From contig QPMI01000477.1 of assembly GCA_004431415.1 (NCBI GenBank), positions 1 through 64,000 on the forward strand: 64,000 nt of DNA, in the 5' to 3' direction. Under the pieces are notes generated by a model. That model made no database searches, was not told where the DNA came from, and worked only from the letters and a program-made list of their open reading frames with translations. The stretch is from Cyanophora paradoxa. Lineage: Eukaryota > Glaucocystophyceae > Cyanophorales > Cyanophoraceae. Position numbers and translations under genes: made by a program. Of the stretch, positions 33,075 through 43,148 are shown in pieces (position 1 is the stretch's first letter; each line of letters opens with the position of its first letter).

Positions 33075-34684
33075 CGCACGTGTGTGCGCTGAGGAAGCCC
33101 GGCGCCCGGCGCGACTCGGCGAGTTTGCCGATGCTGCTTTTGCTGAATTTCTATAGCCGTACGCGTCCGGCCGCGGCCCAGATATCGATCTAGATTCTAG
33201 ACCAGCTGCAGGCTGCAGCCCGGCTGACGGTGCACGAGTTGAGCACTACTAGTACGTATACATACGTATATACTTTAGCTTGCCAAAAAAGTTGAAGCCA
33301 GTGAAGGCTTCTTCAAGGCTTGCAACCGCCCACCGCGGCCCACGCGTATAGGTATTCGTACTACCGTAGTACGGTACGCGCGCGTTTTCGTGGACCCGCA
33401 GTGTATACTGTAGATCGGGAAATATTTAGTATACTGGATCTTTTTAGTACCAAAGTTTTGAGGTCTGAGTACTAAATATTTACCGTATATTAAACCTGAA
33501 CCGCGTGGGGGGGGGTACATAGCTCTGTCGCGTCGGCGCAGCCGTAGTTGCAGCGCGGGAGAAGCATGCCGCCGAAGGGAGTGCAGAAGCGCGCAGCGTC
33601 GCCTCCGAGCTCGAGCGACGAGCGTCCATCCAGCCGCCCGGCCACGCCTTGGCCTGATGCGTCCGCCGACTAAAGCTCCCTACTAAAGCGCTCCGCGGCC
33701 AAGTCTTAAATATTTTCAGGCTACTAAACCGGCCAAAACTCGGGATTACTAAATATTTTGGGGTCTTAAATATTACCCGTTCTACAGTATATACGTATAG
33801 TCGTCGACGTCGTACTAGTACGGTACTACGGTATACATGTAAGTACGGTATACGTATAAGCCGCGACGACGCGCGCCCACGGGCCACGGCCCACGCGTAC
33901 CGCGGCGTACGGCGGCCGCGCGCTACGAGTTATGGCCCTATGGCGCGATTTCCGCCATACAAACCTTTTCCGAGTCAAGTCGATTGAGTGAAACTCGGCC
34001 GAGTTTTAGACTGGGGCCACCTTCCAAGTCAAATTAGTACAGCGCCGGGGCCGTCGGGGTCCCCGTACTAATTCGACTTGAAAATGCCAGTGTTTTCCGA
34101 TTGGGCACGTGCCGGTATATTTCACATGCTATATAAAAGCTGCTGTTGGCAGTTACTAGGCGGCGGTTACTAGGACTATACCAAGTAGCTACTAGAACCT
34201 GCCAGGTAGCTAATTTACATAAGGGCAAGATCTGCCAAATTGGCCCACTGGCAGGAAACTTTGGCCTATGGGCCCAACTCGTAGCGGGCGCGGCGCCGGC
34301 CCGGGCGCCGGCCGCCCGGCGGCTCCGGCAGCTCCCGGGGGGTAAACCAAAACTCGCGCGTCAATCGGATTCAGGAACACTCGACACTGAGTCGACAGTG
34401 ACTCGACAGTGAGTCGACACTGATGACTCGACAGGCGGCTGAATTATTGCTCAAGGAATGCCATTGTGCCAAGGATTGTTCTGCCGACGTTTCAAGTGCA
34501 AAAACTCTTGAATTGATTGTTCCACAGCCCAATTGGAAGCTGGTTTGGGCCCAACTTTGGGGACAAAATCAGTGCAAAAATTGCGCCAAAAAATTCATCG
34601 AAGTGCACTGGCATTGGCTGATCAATTTTGCAGCGTCTGGCGCCGCAGACTGGCCCATGGGCCGCGGTAGGCTACCGGCCGGTA
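33075..34684. other. Intergenic region with repeats
   Basis: No gene. Holds a small inverted-repeat element (33405-33790), TAC-rich stretches such as TACGTATACATACGTATATAC near 33252, four spaced GAGTCGACA/GACTCGACA words at 34380-34435, and a 133-base block at 34611-34743 that recurs at 38213-38345. Confidence 0.5.
33405..33790. mobile_element. MITE-like inverted-repeat element
   Basis: Ends pair as ATACTGTAGATCGGGAAATATTTAG at the left and the near-exact reverse complement at the right (about 33765-33790), with two mismatches over 25 bases. TA lies at both outer edges, as for Tc1/mariner-like insertions. Internal TACTAAATATT words repeat. Confidence 0.6.
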
Positions 34685-34728
34685 CCGTAAAACAGAATAT
34701 ATGTACGGTCCCAAATTATGTCGTCATG

Positions 34729-34743
34729 AAAATTTTCAGGCTT
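34729..34743. repeat. Left target-site duplication (15 bp)
   Basis: AAAATTTTCAGGCTT, repeated at 37443-37457 after the poly(A) of the insertion. The first four A are ambiguous on the right because they merge with the poly(A); at least 11 bases are unambiguous. Confidence 0.8.
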
Positions 34744-35001
34744 AGCTTCGCTTCACCTCAACTTAGTTTACCCTCAGTTGTTTTGCCGTCACCTCCATCA
34801 GATGCTTCATCGATAAATGCTCGAAGAAGTCTATAATATTATCTTAGCGAAACGACAGATTTACGCGGTTGAATCTGCAATTGAAGAACGTAGACGGGAG
34901 CTTGTCCGGTCGCCAAAAATTGACAACCCAAAAAACACTTAAAGACGTAACGCATAATACAGAGTGGTAAAAGATTTTCTCGACTATAAATAAAGAGGAA
35001 C

Positions 35002-35238
35002 ATGGCGACTGTTATTAACATTAGCGACGATATGGTTAGTGTAATCGAATTCGGTGAAGAGGAAGATGTAGCACACGTCAATTATAAAATGAAAGACGCG
35101 CTGAGGAAACGGACGCTCTACAACGAAGACCCCGTATATCGGGAGTATAAGAAATCGCAATCGCTCACTTCATATTATCGTCGCAAGGAACGCGAAGGAA
35201 TCGAAAACAAGTCGCGGGGACGTCCACGAAAGTATTAA
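35002..35238 (+). CDS. Small AT-hook protein of viral type
   Basis: An intact 78-residue ORF. The N-terminal half is acidic and hydrophobic (VINISDDMVSVIEFGEEED), the second half basic, ending in RGRPRKY, a canonical AT-hook core (RGRP) that binds the minor groove of AT-rich DNA. It lies 187 bases upstream of the polymerase-like gene in the same direction, behind a leader containing TATAAATAAAGAGG. A small DNA-binding or transcription-related viral protein is the likely role; no homologue is recognised. Confidence 0.55.
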   Translation: MATVINISDDMVSVIEFGEEEDVAHVNYKMKDALRKRTLYNEDPVYREYKKSQSLTSYYRRKEREGIENKSRGRPRKY

Positions 35239-35425
35239 GGGAGAATCCCATTTGACCGCTGAACCCAATTAATCATTTTTCGTGCGGTCTATCGATAGAT
35301 TTCGATAGATTCTTACTATCTCCCGATTGCCGTTTTTGGTAATTGGCGAGATATCAACCATTTAAAGGTTAGCCGCCAAAAAATGATAAAGATAAAATTC
35401 TTTTCTCCAACCTTAGTAAAAGACA

Positions 35426-36205
35426 ATGTTCAAGTCTCAGCAAACCAACGGACTCCAAGTGACTCTTTATGAGAAAGCCGACCGTTACGTTGTCCGTCAT
35501 CTTATCGATAACTTTGATGATTTGAAGTATCGCCCACACGTTGATGCTTCAAATACTCTTTCAATGCTTAATCGGTATATTACTAATATCGATCGCAATG
35601 GACGTGTTGAAGTTAAGTATAATCAGTGCAAACACAACACCGGACGCTACTACTCTAACATCAAACAAATCAAAAAGAAACAGGTGTCGATGCAAGAGAT
35701 GCCCCGTGAATTTCGTCACACGATTGCTCGCGAAAAATACATCGATATTGATATGAAGAATGCGCACCCAACGATTCTCCTCCAATATTGTAAAAAAAAT
35801 GATATCTCTTGTGAAGGTGTGAATGATTACGTCCAAAATCGCGATTCTATCATTGCCGATATTACGGAAAGGAGTGGTCTTTCTCGTGAAGATATCAAAC
35901 AAGCGTTTCTCTCTTTGATTAACGGTGGCGGTGGTTCTGTTGAGAATCAAGTTCTAACGACACATCCCAAGTTCTTAGCGGTCAAGAACGAAATCACTGG
36001 TATTCACGCTCAAATTGCAAGCATGGATGAAAATAAGAAGTTTCTTCTGATCTGCAAGCGCAAGAAAGAGTTTAACGTTCTCGGCTCTGTGATGAACATG
36101 GTTCTCTGCAACATTGAAAATCAGTGTCTCATTACTCTTTGCGAATATCTTACAACACTTGGTCTCACTGTCGGAGTTCTCGTTTTCGATGGCTGTATGA
36201 TTGAG
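35426..36205 (+). pseudogene. TV-Pol-like (family A-related) viral DNA polymerase, truncated
   Basis: The ORF starts at 35426 and reads 260 residues before the LINE sequence begins; the last few codons to 36226 are LINE-derived. Three polymerase-like motifs appear in order: YIDIDMKNAHP at 105-115 (motif A-like Asp), a Lys-rich helix with FLSLINGG at 161-168 (motif B position), and VLVFDGCM at 251-258 (motif C-like Asp). This matches the TV-Pol group (transposon-virus polymerases related to family A) found in PLVs and virophages, usually fused to a superfamily 3 helicase. Any helicase part is lost. The leader ends CTTAGTAAAAGACA, the same word as before the fibre gene at 10460, hinting at a related virus. 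Identification is from motifs only. Confidence 0.55.
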
Positions 36206-36990
36206 ATGCCTTCCCTGTACCTTTGATTCCGTTCCCTTTGTCGTTAGCTCTGCCTCTTCCTCCTCCATCTCTCACTGTTAGCCCTCAGGCAGTTCCGCCT
36301 CTTTATCTTCAGCGACCGTCAGACCGTATAGTTTTTGGCAGCGAGTATTTTGTGTATGGTGACGTTCCTCGTGTGTACCCTTCTCTCTCTTCTACTTCGC
36401 TATATTTGCCTCTCCCGCCTGGTTCAGCCCCATCGTCTGCCTTCCCTGTCACTACTGGCTTGCGTTTCGCCCCTCCTCTTATACTGCCGATTCCGAGTCT
36501 GCACCCAAGCTCTGCCCCTTTCCTCGTGTCGTCCCCAGTTCCTCAGATTAGTCTTCAGCCGTCCATTGTTTTACCAACTCCTCCACCTTCCAGTTCCTCG
36601 TGTATTCCATGCCTTCCCTGTACCTTTGATTCCGTTCCCTTTGTCGTTAGCTCTGCCTCTTCCTCCTCCATCTCTCACTGTTAGCCCTCAGGCAGTTCCG
36701 CCTCTTTATCTTCAGCGACCGTCAGACCGTATAGTTTTTGGCAGCGAGTATTTTGTGTATGGTGACGTTCCTCGTGTGTACCCTTCTCTCTCTTCTACTT
36801 CGCTATATTTGCCTCTCCCGCCTGGTTCAGCCCCATCGTCTGCCTTCCCTGTCACTACTGGCTTGCGTTTCGCCCCTCCTCTTATACTGCCGATTCCGAG
36901 TCTGCACCCAAGCTCTGCCCCTTTCCTCGTGTCGTCCCCAGTTCCTCAGATTAGTCTTCAGCCGTCCATTGTTTTACCAACTCTACAATC
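36206..36990 (+). repeat. 403-bp direct repeat in LINE 3' ORF
   Basis: CCTTCCCTGTACCTTTGATTCC starts at 36209 and again at 36612, and identity continues for about 375 bases before copy 1 diverges at ~36582. Copy 1 begins exactly at the junction with the polymerase gene. Confidence 0.85.
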
Positions 36991-37446
36991 TCGATTCCGT
37001 TTAGACACTCCGCCAGCTTCGACTTTCCCCTCTAGTGGTGTCCTACGTTTCGCCTCTCCTACTGTTCTACCGCCTTTGCCTCCTGCGACTACGTCTTCTA
37101 GTTCTAGATCTGCTGTTAGCTCTGTCTTGTCGTCTTCGTCTAGATCTTCGTCTTCGACTGTAGTTCCTCGTGCTCGTTCTCCTTATTTGCTGCGTCCCCG
37201 TGCTCCTCGTCGTTCTAGTGTGACTAGTACTTCTGCGTCGACGCCCTTGAGCTCTTCTACTCCTTCTCCTCGTGCTCGTTCTCCTTATCTTTTGCGTTCT
37301 TCTGATCGTGTCCCTTCTCGTGATCCCTCTTGATTCTGTATATATTTTGTGCTAGTTTACTGTATCTTTGATTTGTGATTGCTTTGTTGTCTTTAATATC
37401 ACTACCTACGGGGGGTTCGCCCCACCGTAGTCTCTCAAAAAAAAAA
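36206..37446 (+). mobile_element. 5'-truncated LINE with Ser/Pro-rich ORF and 3' hairpin
   Basis: The ORF running to 37333 is Ser/Pro-rich in the same style as the 3' ORF of the full-length LINE (43149-45394), for example PLSLALPLPPPSL against PLAPPLPPPSLQL. A 403-base unit is directly repeated (36206 and 36609); because 403 is not a multiple of 3 the two copies are read in different frames. The 3' end has the stem CTACGGGGGG/CCCC...CGTAG and poly(A). The hairpin recurs at 58814-58900. Confidence 0.7.
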
Positions 37447-37620
37447 TTTTCAGGCTTGTATGGGGCGGACCCCCGGCGGTTAATTGTATGGGCGACTTAC
37501 TGTACCCGTTTTATGACGGTTTCAAATTATGTCGTTAGATCGATCATGTCCGAACCGACATAATTTGGTACCGACATAGTAAAGACTGTAAAGTGCCCGT
37601 CATATTATTGTGTTACACGG

Positions 37621-38957
37621 TAAAAGTTTTTGAGCGATCCTCCGAGGCTCAGGGCCTGCCAGGCTGATCTACTAGTAGTAGTCTAGTACTAAATATTTCA
37701 CGCCTGCATCAGGCATATGCATCAGTGTTTGATATACTTTCATTGCGCAAGCTTTCACTGTGAAAGCTTTCTAGAAAGCTTTCTGAAAGCTTTCATGCCC
37801 AAAAACGCAGGTGAAAGCTTTCAGTTTCGTTGAAACGGGGGGGTACCCTACAGCAGGCCTTCCGACGGAGTTTCATGCGGAAAACGACGGATTTGAGCAA
37901 GCTAGAGTGCAACAAAGCATAATGCCACACGGTGCAAACGGTTGCATGACGTTGTGGAAGGGCGGGGGCCGCTGGGGAAGGTGGCAGCCTCCGGAGCTGT
38001 ACCCCCTCTTCCACTGAAACTTGGCTGAAAGGAGCTCAGGAGCACACCAGGGCCATGCGGGCTTTAAGATTGCAGTTGGAGATGACATTGGAAAGCATAT
38101 ACTTGTGTTTGGACGCTTGCTTGAAACAGAATATTTCCGGTTTCGCTGGGCAAGGTTTCCTTGTATGGGAGCAATCCTTTCAGAAAGCTTTCAGTGCCAT
38201 GCAGCAGTGCATGCATTGGCTGATCAATTTTGCAGCGTCTGGCGCCGCAGACTGGCCCATGGGCCGCGGTAGGCTACCGGCCGGTACCGTAAAACAGAAT
38301 ATATGTACGGTCCCAAATTATGTCGTCATGAAAATTTTCAGGCTTGTATGGGGCGGACCCCCGGCGGTTAATTGTATGGGCGACTTACTGTACTGTGCAC
38401 TTCAGAGAGCATATAAGGTCGTTCAAACAGCCCGGGCGTCCAGAAAGCTTTGTGCCATTGGCAGTGCATGCTGCAGCTGGGGCCCGGGGGCCGGGGGCCG
38501 GGGCCGAGAATTCGTAGGGGAAGCTCCGTGTCCGTCATACAAAAGCCCTGCAGCTGTCACCGTGGCACACAGTCTCACACTTGCCCCTAATTATAAGCCT
38601 TGCCCCTAAAATTTCGGCGGGCTGATTCCGAATTTCGGCGCTCCAAAATCCGAATTTCCGAAATTCGGCAACCCTAAGCCTGGCACATGCTGGCAGGCTG
38701 TGGAAGGCACAGTTAGGCACTGGCAGCCTCCGATCGCGAGCTGGCTCGACGTCAACGTTCAACGGTTCGCACCCTGCCCGTGCGGCCAGGCGGATCCGAC
38801 CGGAGTCTCTCTCTCTGCCAGAGAGTCTCTGGTCCGGAGAAGGGGGAATAGATATCGATTATCATAGTATCGATATCGATGAATTCATCAACGCGACGTC
38901 AAGCGCTATTACTCTAGTACTGTACTGTCCGTGCGGCACAGGAAAATAAGCGGCCCA
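37621..38957. other. Intergenic repeats, no gene
   Basis: Contains a run of GAAAGCTTTC palindromes at 37748-37835, a partial transposon copy (38287-38395), and short words such as CTCTCTCTGCCAGAGAGTCTC near 38805 and TATCGAT palindromes near 38855-38880. ORFs here look like chance frames. Confidence 0.5.
38287..38395. mobile_element. Partial transposon copy carrying the unfilled target
   Basis: Begins TA-CCGTAAAACAG and matches both halves of the split element at 34685-37620 without the insertion; it breaks off after GGCGACTTACTGTACTG. The 74 bases before it (38213-38286) also match 34611-34684, so a larger segment was copied. Confidence 0.75.
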
Positions 38958-41900
38958 CTATCGCAGGTTCCCGTCGGTCGATTTGCAATCGATGGACTGG
39001 CGATCCGGGGTCAGAGTTATCGCCATCTGGGCGAAGGCGCCGGTTAGGGAAGGGGCGGGTCCCGAGAGTAGTTCAGACGCTGAAGGCACCTTGTTCTTCT
39101 TGAACCACTCGAGGACCGCGGGTACGCTGTCGAACGCGAGCTGCTTGGCCACCCAGTGCAGCTCGACGTCGGGCCGGTACCTGGGGGGTACGTATACGCC
39201 GTCGGGAACGGGGGTACTGAATCGGGGGGGGGGGGGGGGGGGGAGGCGGCGCACGCGCGGACGATGGTCTTGAGGGCCGACGCGCGCACGCGGTCGATGA
39301 AGAGGTCGAGGAGGTACCCCCCCATGTTCGGCGCCTGCCGCCCCCGGCTCGCGAGCGACCGGGCGCTTGGGGGGGGTACAGGGAAACCCGCCTCGCGGTA
39401 GAGCCGGAAGAAGGCGGTGTAGTCGTTGTGCATCGCCGAGCGGGCCGTCTGCGGTCGCCGGCGGCCTCAGGCGGGGCCGGCGGGGGCGGGGCGGGAGGGG
39501 CGGCCGTGGGGCGCGGGGGCGGGCCTGGATGGCGTGCTTGACGGGCCCCTCCTGCTGGCGCTCCTCGACGCTCAGCTCGGAGAGCACCGTCGCGATGTCC
39601 GCCGTGATGTTGAACCTGCCCGCCCCGTCAGCCCCAGAGCTCCAGCCGCGGGCTCCGAGGCGCCCAGGCGGGGCGGAGCGGGGCGGGGCGGGGCGGGGCG
39701 GGGCGGGGCGAGCGGGCGGGCCGGAGATTGTAGAGGATTCGGTAGGCGGAGAACTCGGCCTGGGAGCCGGCGACGCCCGAGCGGTACAGGATCTTCAGCT
39801 GCGTCTGGCACTGGTTGTACTCGTTCAGGTCGCTCTGCGGAGGGTAGGGAGGGGAGGGGAGGGAAGGGGAGGGCAGCCCGTCAGTAGAAGACGCGGCGGG
39901 GCGGCGCTGGGGCGGGGGGGCCGGGGAGGCGCGCGCCTTCTCGAGGGCGAGCCGCGCATGCGTCTCGTAGACGTCCACGGTGAACTTGTCCTTGATCCGC
40001 TGCGCCCGGCGCCCGCTCAGGCAGGGAGCTCGAAGCGAGGCGAGGCGAGGCGAGGCCCGGCGGGCGGGCGCCACGGCGGGCGGAGGCGAACGCTCGCCTG
40101 GACGGTGAGGTCCTGCCGGATGGACTTGAGCTGCTCGTTCGCGTAGTTCCAGTCGCAGCTCTCTGCGCGATGGAGTCGCGCCGGCGCCGGCCGAGGAGTC
40201 GGGGCGGGGCGGGGCGGGGCGCACGGTCCTTCCACTTGCGCTTGATCATCTTGAGGGACTCCTTCAGCACCTCCGCCGGCCGCACCGTCGACGGGTCCGG
40301 CGCCTGGCGGACCCCCCCGTCGGCCCGGGGGAAGGGGGAGGGGAGAGGGGGGCACCGAGGTGAGGCGGAGGTACTGCTTCTCGAGGTTCTGGCAGGTACC
40401 CCGAATCGTGCCCCAGTCCACAGCGTCCGGGTCGTCGTGCTGGGGGGGGAGGAGGGGAGGGGTACGAGGTCAGGCCGGGGAACGGGGAGGGAGGGGTTGA
40501 GGCGTGAGCGAACCTGGCCGCCGGCGTCGTTCTCGTTCGTTGGGCTGGCCCCGTATGCGGAGTACTGCGACGGCACTCAGGCGAGGCGGGAGGGGCGGGG
40601 CGGGGCGGGGCGGGGCAGGGGGGCACCATGATGCGCTGCTTGCGCTTGGCGGCGGCGGCAGCGGCCGACGTGGAGGCCGCGGAGACGAACTGGATGGGGA
40701 GGGGGCTGGCGGAGGAGGCCGCGTCGCCGGCGCCGAGGAACTGCTCGAAGCGCTTGAAGCGCCGCGATCGCCGCTCCGCCTCCACCGCGTCGTCCGCCCC
40801 CGCCCCCGCCACGATCCCCGCCCTGCCCCGCCCCCCCGCCCCCCCGTCGCCCCCGGCCCCGTCGCGGGGAGAAGGAGGAGGGCGCACTTCTTGGCCTTCT
40901 TGGCGGCCTGGGCGCCGGCGCGGGCGGCCTGCTGGTGGAGGGCGGACTGCGCGGCGAGGGCCGCCTGCGCCGCCGCCTTCGCCTTGGCCTTCTTCGACGT
41001 CGGCAGGCCCGCCGGCTCCTCCTCCTCCTCCAGCGAGAACCTGCCCGCCCCCGCCCCGCTCGATCGGGCGGGACCGGCGGGGGGAGCGGGGGAAGGGGGT
41101 GCGGGGGAAGGGGGTGCGGGCGCACAGGTTCGCCCGCTTCCTCCCCACCCCGTCCGAGAGCTTCAGCTCGGGCTTGGGCGCCACGGGCGCCGCCGGGCGC
41201 TCCGACGGCACTCTGCGCGCGCGCGGGTTCGGAGGCGGGGTGGCGGAGGGATTCGAGAGAGAGTACGGCGCACTCGGGCAGCGGCTCCTTCTCCCACTCG
41301 TGCTGCCAGAGGGCCCCCGGCCCCTTGGAGGAGACCTGCCGCGCCCGCTCGGGGCCGTGTACCCCGGCGGGAGGGGACTACTCCGCACGGCGGTGATGGT
41401 CTTGCGGAGGGTCGCCTCGAGGGCCGTGCGGTCGGTGTCCGTCTTGCACCTGCGGGGCGCGGTGAGGCGCGGGGCGGCCGGCCGCGGGCCCCGGCGGGCC
41501 CGAGCACCTTTGGAACGCCCGCTCGACCCAGGCCTTGAGGTTGGGTGGGAAGTGCGACGCCCCGCCGGCCGCCCCGCCCCCCGCCCCGCCCGCCGCCGCC
41601 CCCGGTGCCCCCCCCGTGGCCGGAGGCATCGCGGCCTTCTTGATCTGCGCCGCTGCGGCGGCTGCGGCCGCCGCCCCCGCGATCGCCGCGTCGTTCGCGA
41701 TGCCGGGCCTGCGCGGCGCGGTCTGAGGGGGACGCTCTGCAAGCAGGCCGGCTCGGGGCGCACGGCTTGGGCTTGATTTCGGCCTTGTGCGGGTTCCAGC
41801 CGAACTTGATCCCGCCCGGTGCCGGCGCACCGGCAGCGGGCGCCCCCGCCGCCGGCAGCTGGTGGGAGCCCAGCGCGAACGAGCCCGCGGCCGCCGCGCC

Positions 41901-42662
41901 GGCCGCCGTGGGCGTCGTCGGCTTAGATGCCGCCGCCGCCGCGAGCGCCGAGGCGGGCGGCGCGGCCACTCCGCCGTAGTAGCCCCTGCCGGGGCGTCAG
42001 CAAGCGCGCGGGGAAGCCCCCTCGCGGCGTCCGGAGGGGCGGGCGGGGCGCACCCGAAGTAGTTGGCGTAAGGCTGCGCGGGCGTGGCCGCTTGCTGGGC
42101 CTGCGTGTTCCAGGGCGCCTTCGCTAGGGCCGCGTTGGTGGCAGCCGACGCGGCGGGGGCGGCCACGGCTTGAGCGTAGGTGTAGCTGCGGGCAGACGAA
42201 ACCTTAGATGCGAGGCGACGGAGGCTCTCGCGGGCAACTCACGGATAGCTTGCGCCGTAGGCCGCGGCAGCGGCAGCGGCGTGCGCTTGTTGCGCCTGCC
42301 ACGCCGCGTACTGTGCCTGCCACGCCGCGTAAGCATTGGGGTCTGCGGGTGCTGCGGGGGCCCCAGGGGCCGTGCCCGCCCTGCAGAATGGCCGCGTCAG
42401 CCCGAATGGCAGGGAGGCGCTCCGAAGCGTGGAAGGCGCACCCAGGCCAAGCTGCCGGTGCTGCGGGTGTCGCGCTCGCGCCTACTGCGGGCGCTGGCGC
42501 GCCGCCGCTGGCGGCAGCGGCCGCTCCGTTCGCCGCGGACGCCACCTTGCTAATTCGGGGACCTGCCGGTTCCCTTGTGCTGTTCAGCGGTGCTCTCGGC
42601 TTTGGCTGATCGTTTTTTCCGCTGGCCTCGTGTAACTGCGGGTACACCTTTCGAGTTGGCCA
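38958..42662 (-). CDS. LENG8/THP3-like SAC3/GANP-domain protein
   Basis: Reads from about 42662 to the TAG before 38958. The N-terminal exons are Ala/Gln-rich with [21 protein letters not shown] and [21 protein letters not shown], then [17 protein letters not shown]. Middle exons read [12 protein letters not shown] and [21 protein letters not shown], the LENG8-type conserved block. C-terminal exons give the SAC3/GANP helices: [118 protein letters not shown] and IDCKSTDG at the end. The family couples transcription and mRNA processing or export in the nucleus. The first exon is uncertain. A G run at 39225-39242 falls in an intron. Confidence 0.75.
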
Positions 42663-43046
42663 TGGGGTACAGCAAGCTCCACGACTTCGCTTCGAACTTC
42701 GAATTCGAATTCGGACACGAATTCCGACTCGGGCTACTAGAATTCGGACACGTGTGCTTGCCTGTTCAACGACTTCGCGCCGCGCAGGGCCGCCCCGCGA
42801 GCGCTGGGCCCCGCTGGCACTAGCTGTGTCGCTGCGTCAACCGTTGAACAGGCCTAGGTACGTGTGCTCATGATCGATATCGGCGGCGCTTCGAATTCGA
42901 ACTCAAGGCCGAGGCTAAAGCTTGCGCTTGCAAACTAAATTGCACGCACTGCGGCATGCGCGCGCGCCACGGCGCGCGACGGCTGGGCGCCGTGGGCGGC
43001 TGGCCATGGGAATTCGCGAAGCTCATGATCGATGTCATTGATCATG
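42663..43046. other. Intergenic spacer before the LINE
   Basis: GAATTC-rich words (CGAATTCGAATTCGGACACGAATTC near 42697) and ATGATCGAT palindromes; no coding exon seen. Confidence 0.4.
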
Positions 43047-43057
43047 ATCAAGATCTA
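43047..43057. repeat. LINE target-site duplication, left copy
   Basis: ATCAAGATCTA, identical to 50882-50892 on the far side of the LINE. Confidence 0.85.
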
Positions 43058-43148
43058 TTTTTTTTTTTGGTGAATTACCGGCCACAGTCTCTAGACACCA
43101 GCACTGCGGGGGCTGCCCAGGGGGCATAGAGACAAAATAGCAAAATAA

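Larger units (their letters stand above)
34744..37446 (+). mobile_element. Chimeric retrotransposed insertion: viral segment plus truncated LINE
   Basis: A single insertion by its boundaries: a target duplication on both sides and poly(A) at its 3' end (37437-37446). From 34744 to 36205 the DNA is AT-rich and encodes viral-type proteins; from about 36206 on it is the 3' part of a LINE, ending in the hairpin CTACCTACGGGGGGTTCGCCCC...CGTAG. Both halves lie in the same sense. This fits retrotransposition of a fused transcript, either 5' transduction from a LINE once sitting inside a viral gene or template switching during reverse transcription. Confidence 0.7.
34685..37620. mobile_element. TA-flanked inverted-repeat transposon split by a later insertion
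   Basis: The left part is 34685-34743 and the right part 37447-37620. Outer ends read TA-CCGTAAAACA and TGTTACACGG-TA, the same family as elements at 60336, 61052 and 61715. Joining the two parts across the insertion matches the unfilled copy at 38287, including TCATGAAAATTTTCAGGCTTG followed by TATGGGGCGGACCC. Confidence 0.75.

Noticed and set aside
34423-34836. 137-codon ORF across the left junction of the chimeric insertion
   Set aside because: It reads from transposon into viral DNA across a target duplication, so it is a chance frame.
36335-36600. Hydrophobic alternative-frame start of the LINE ORF
   Set aside because: It is copy 1 of the 403-bp repeat read out of frame, not a membrane protein.
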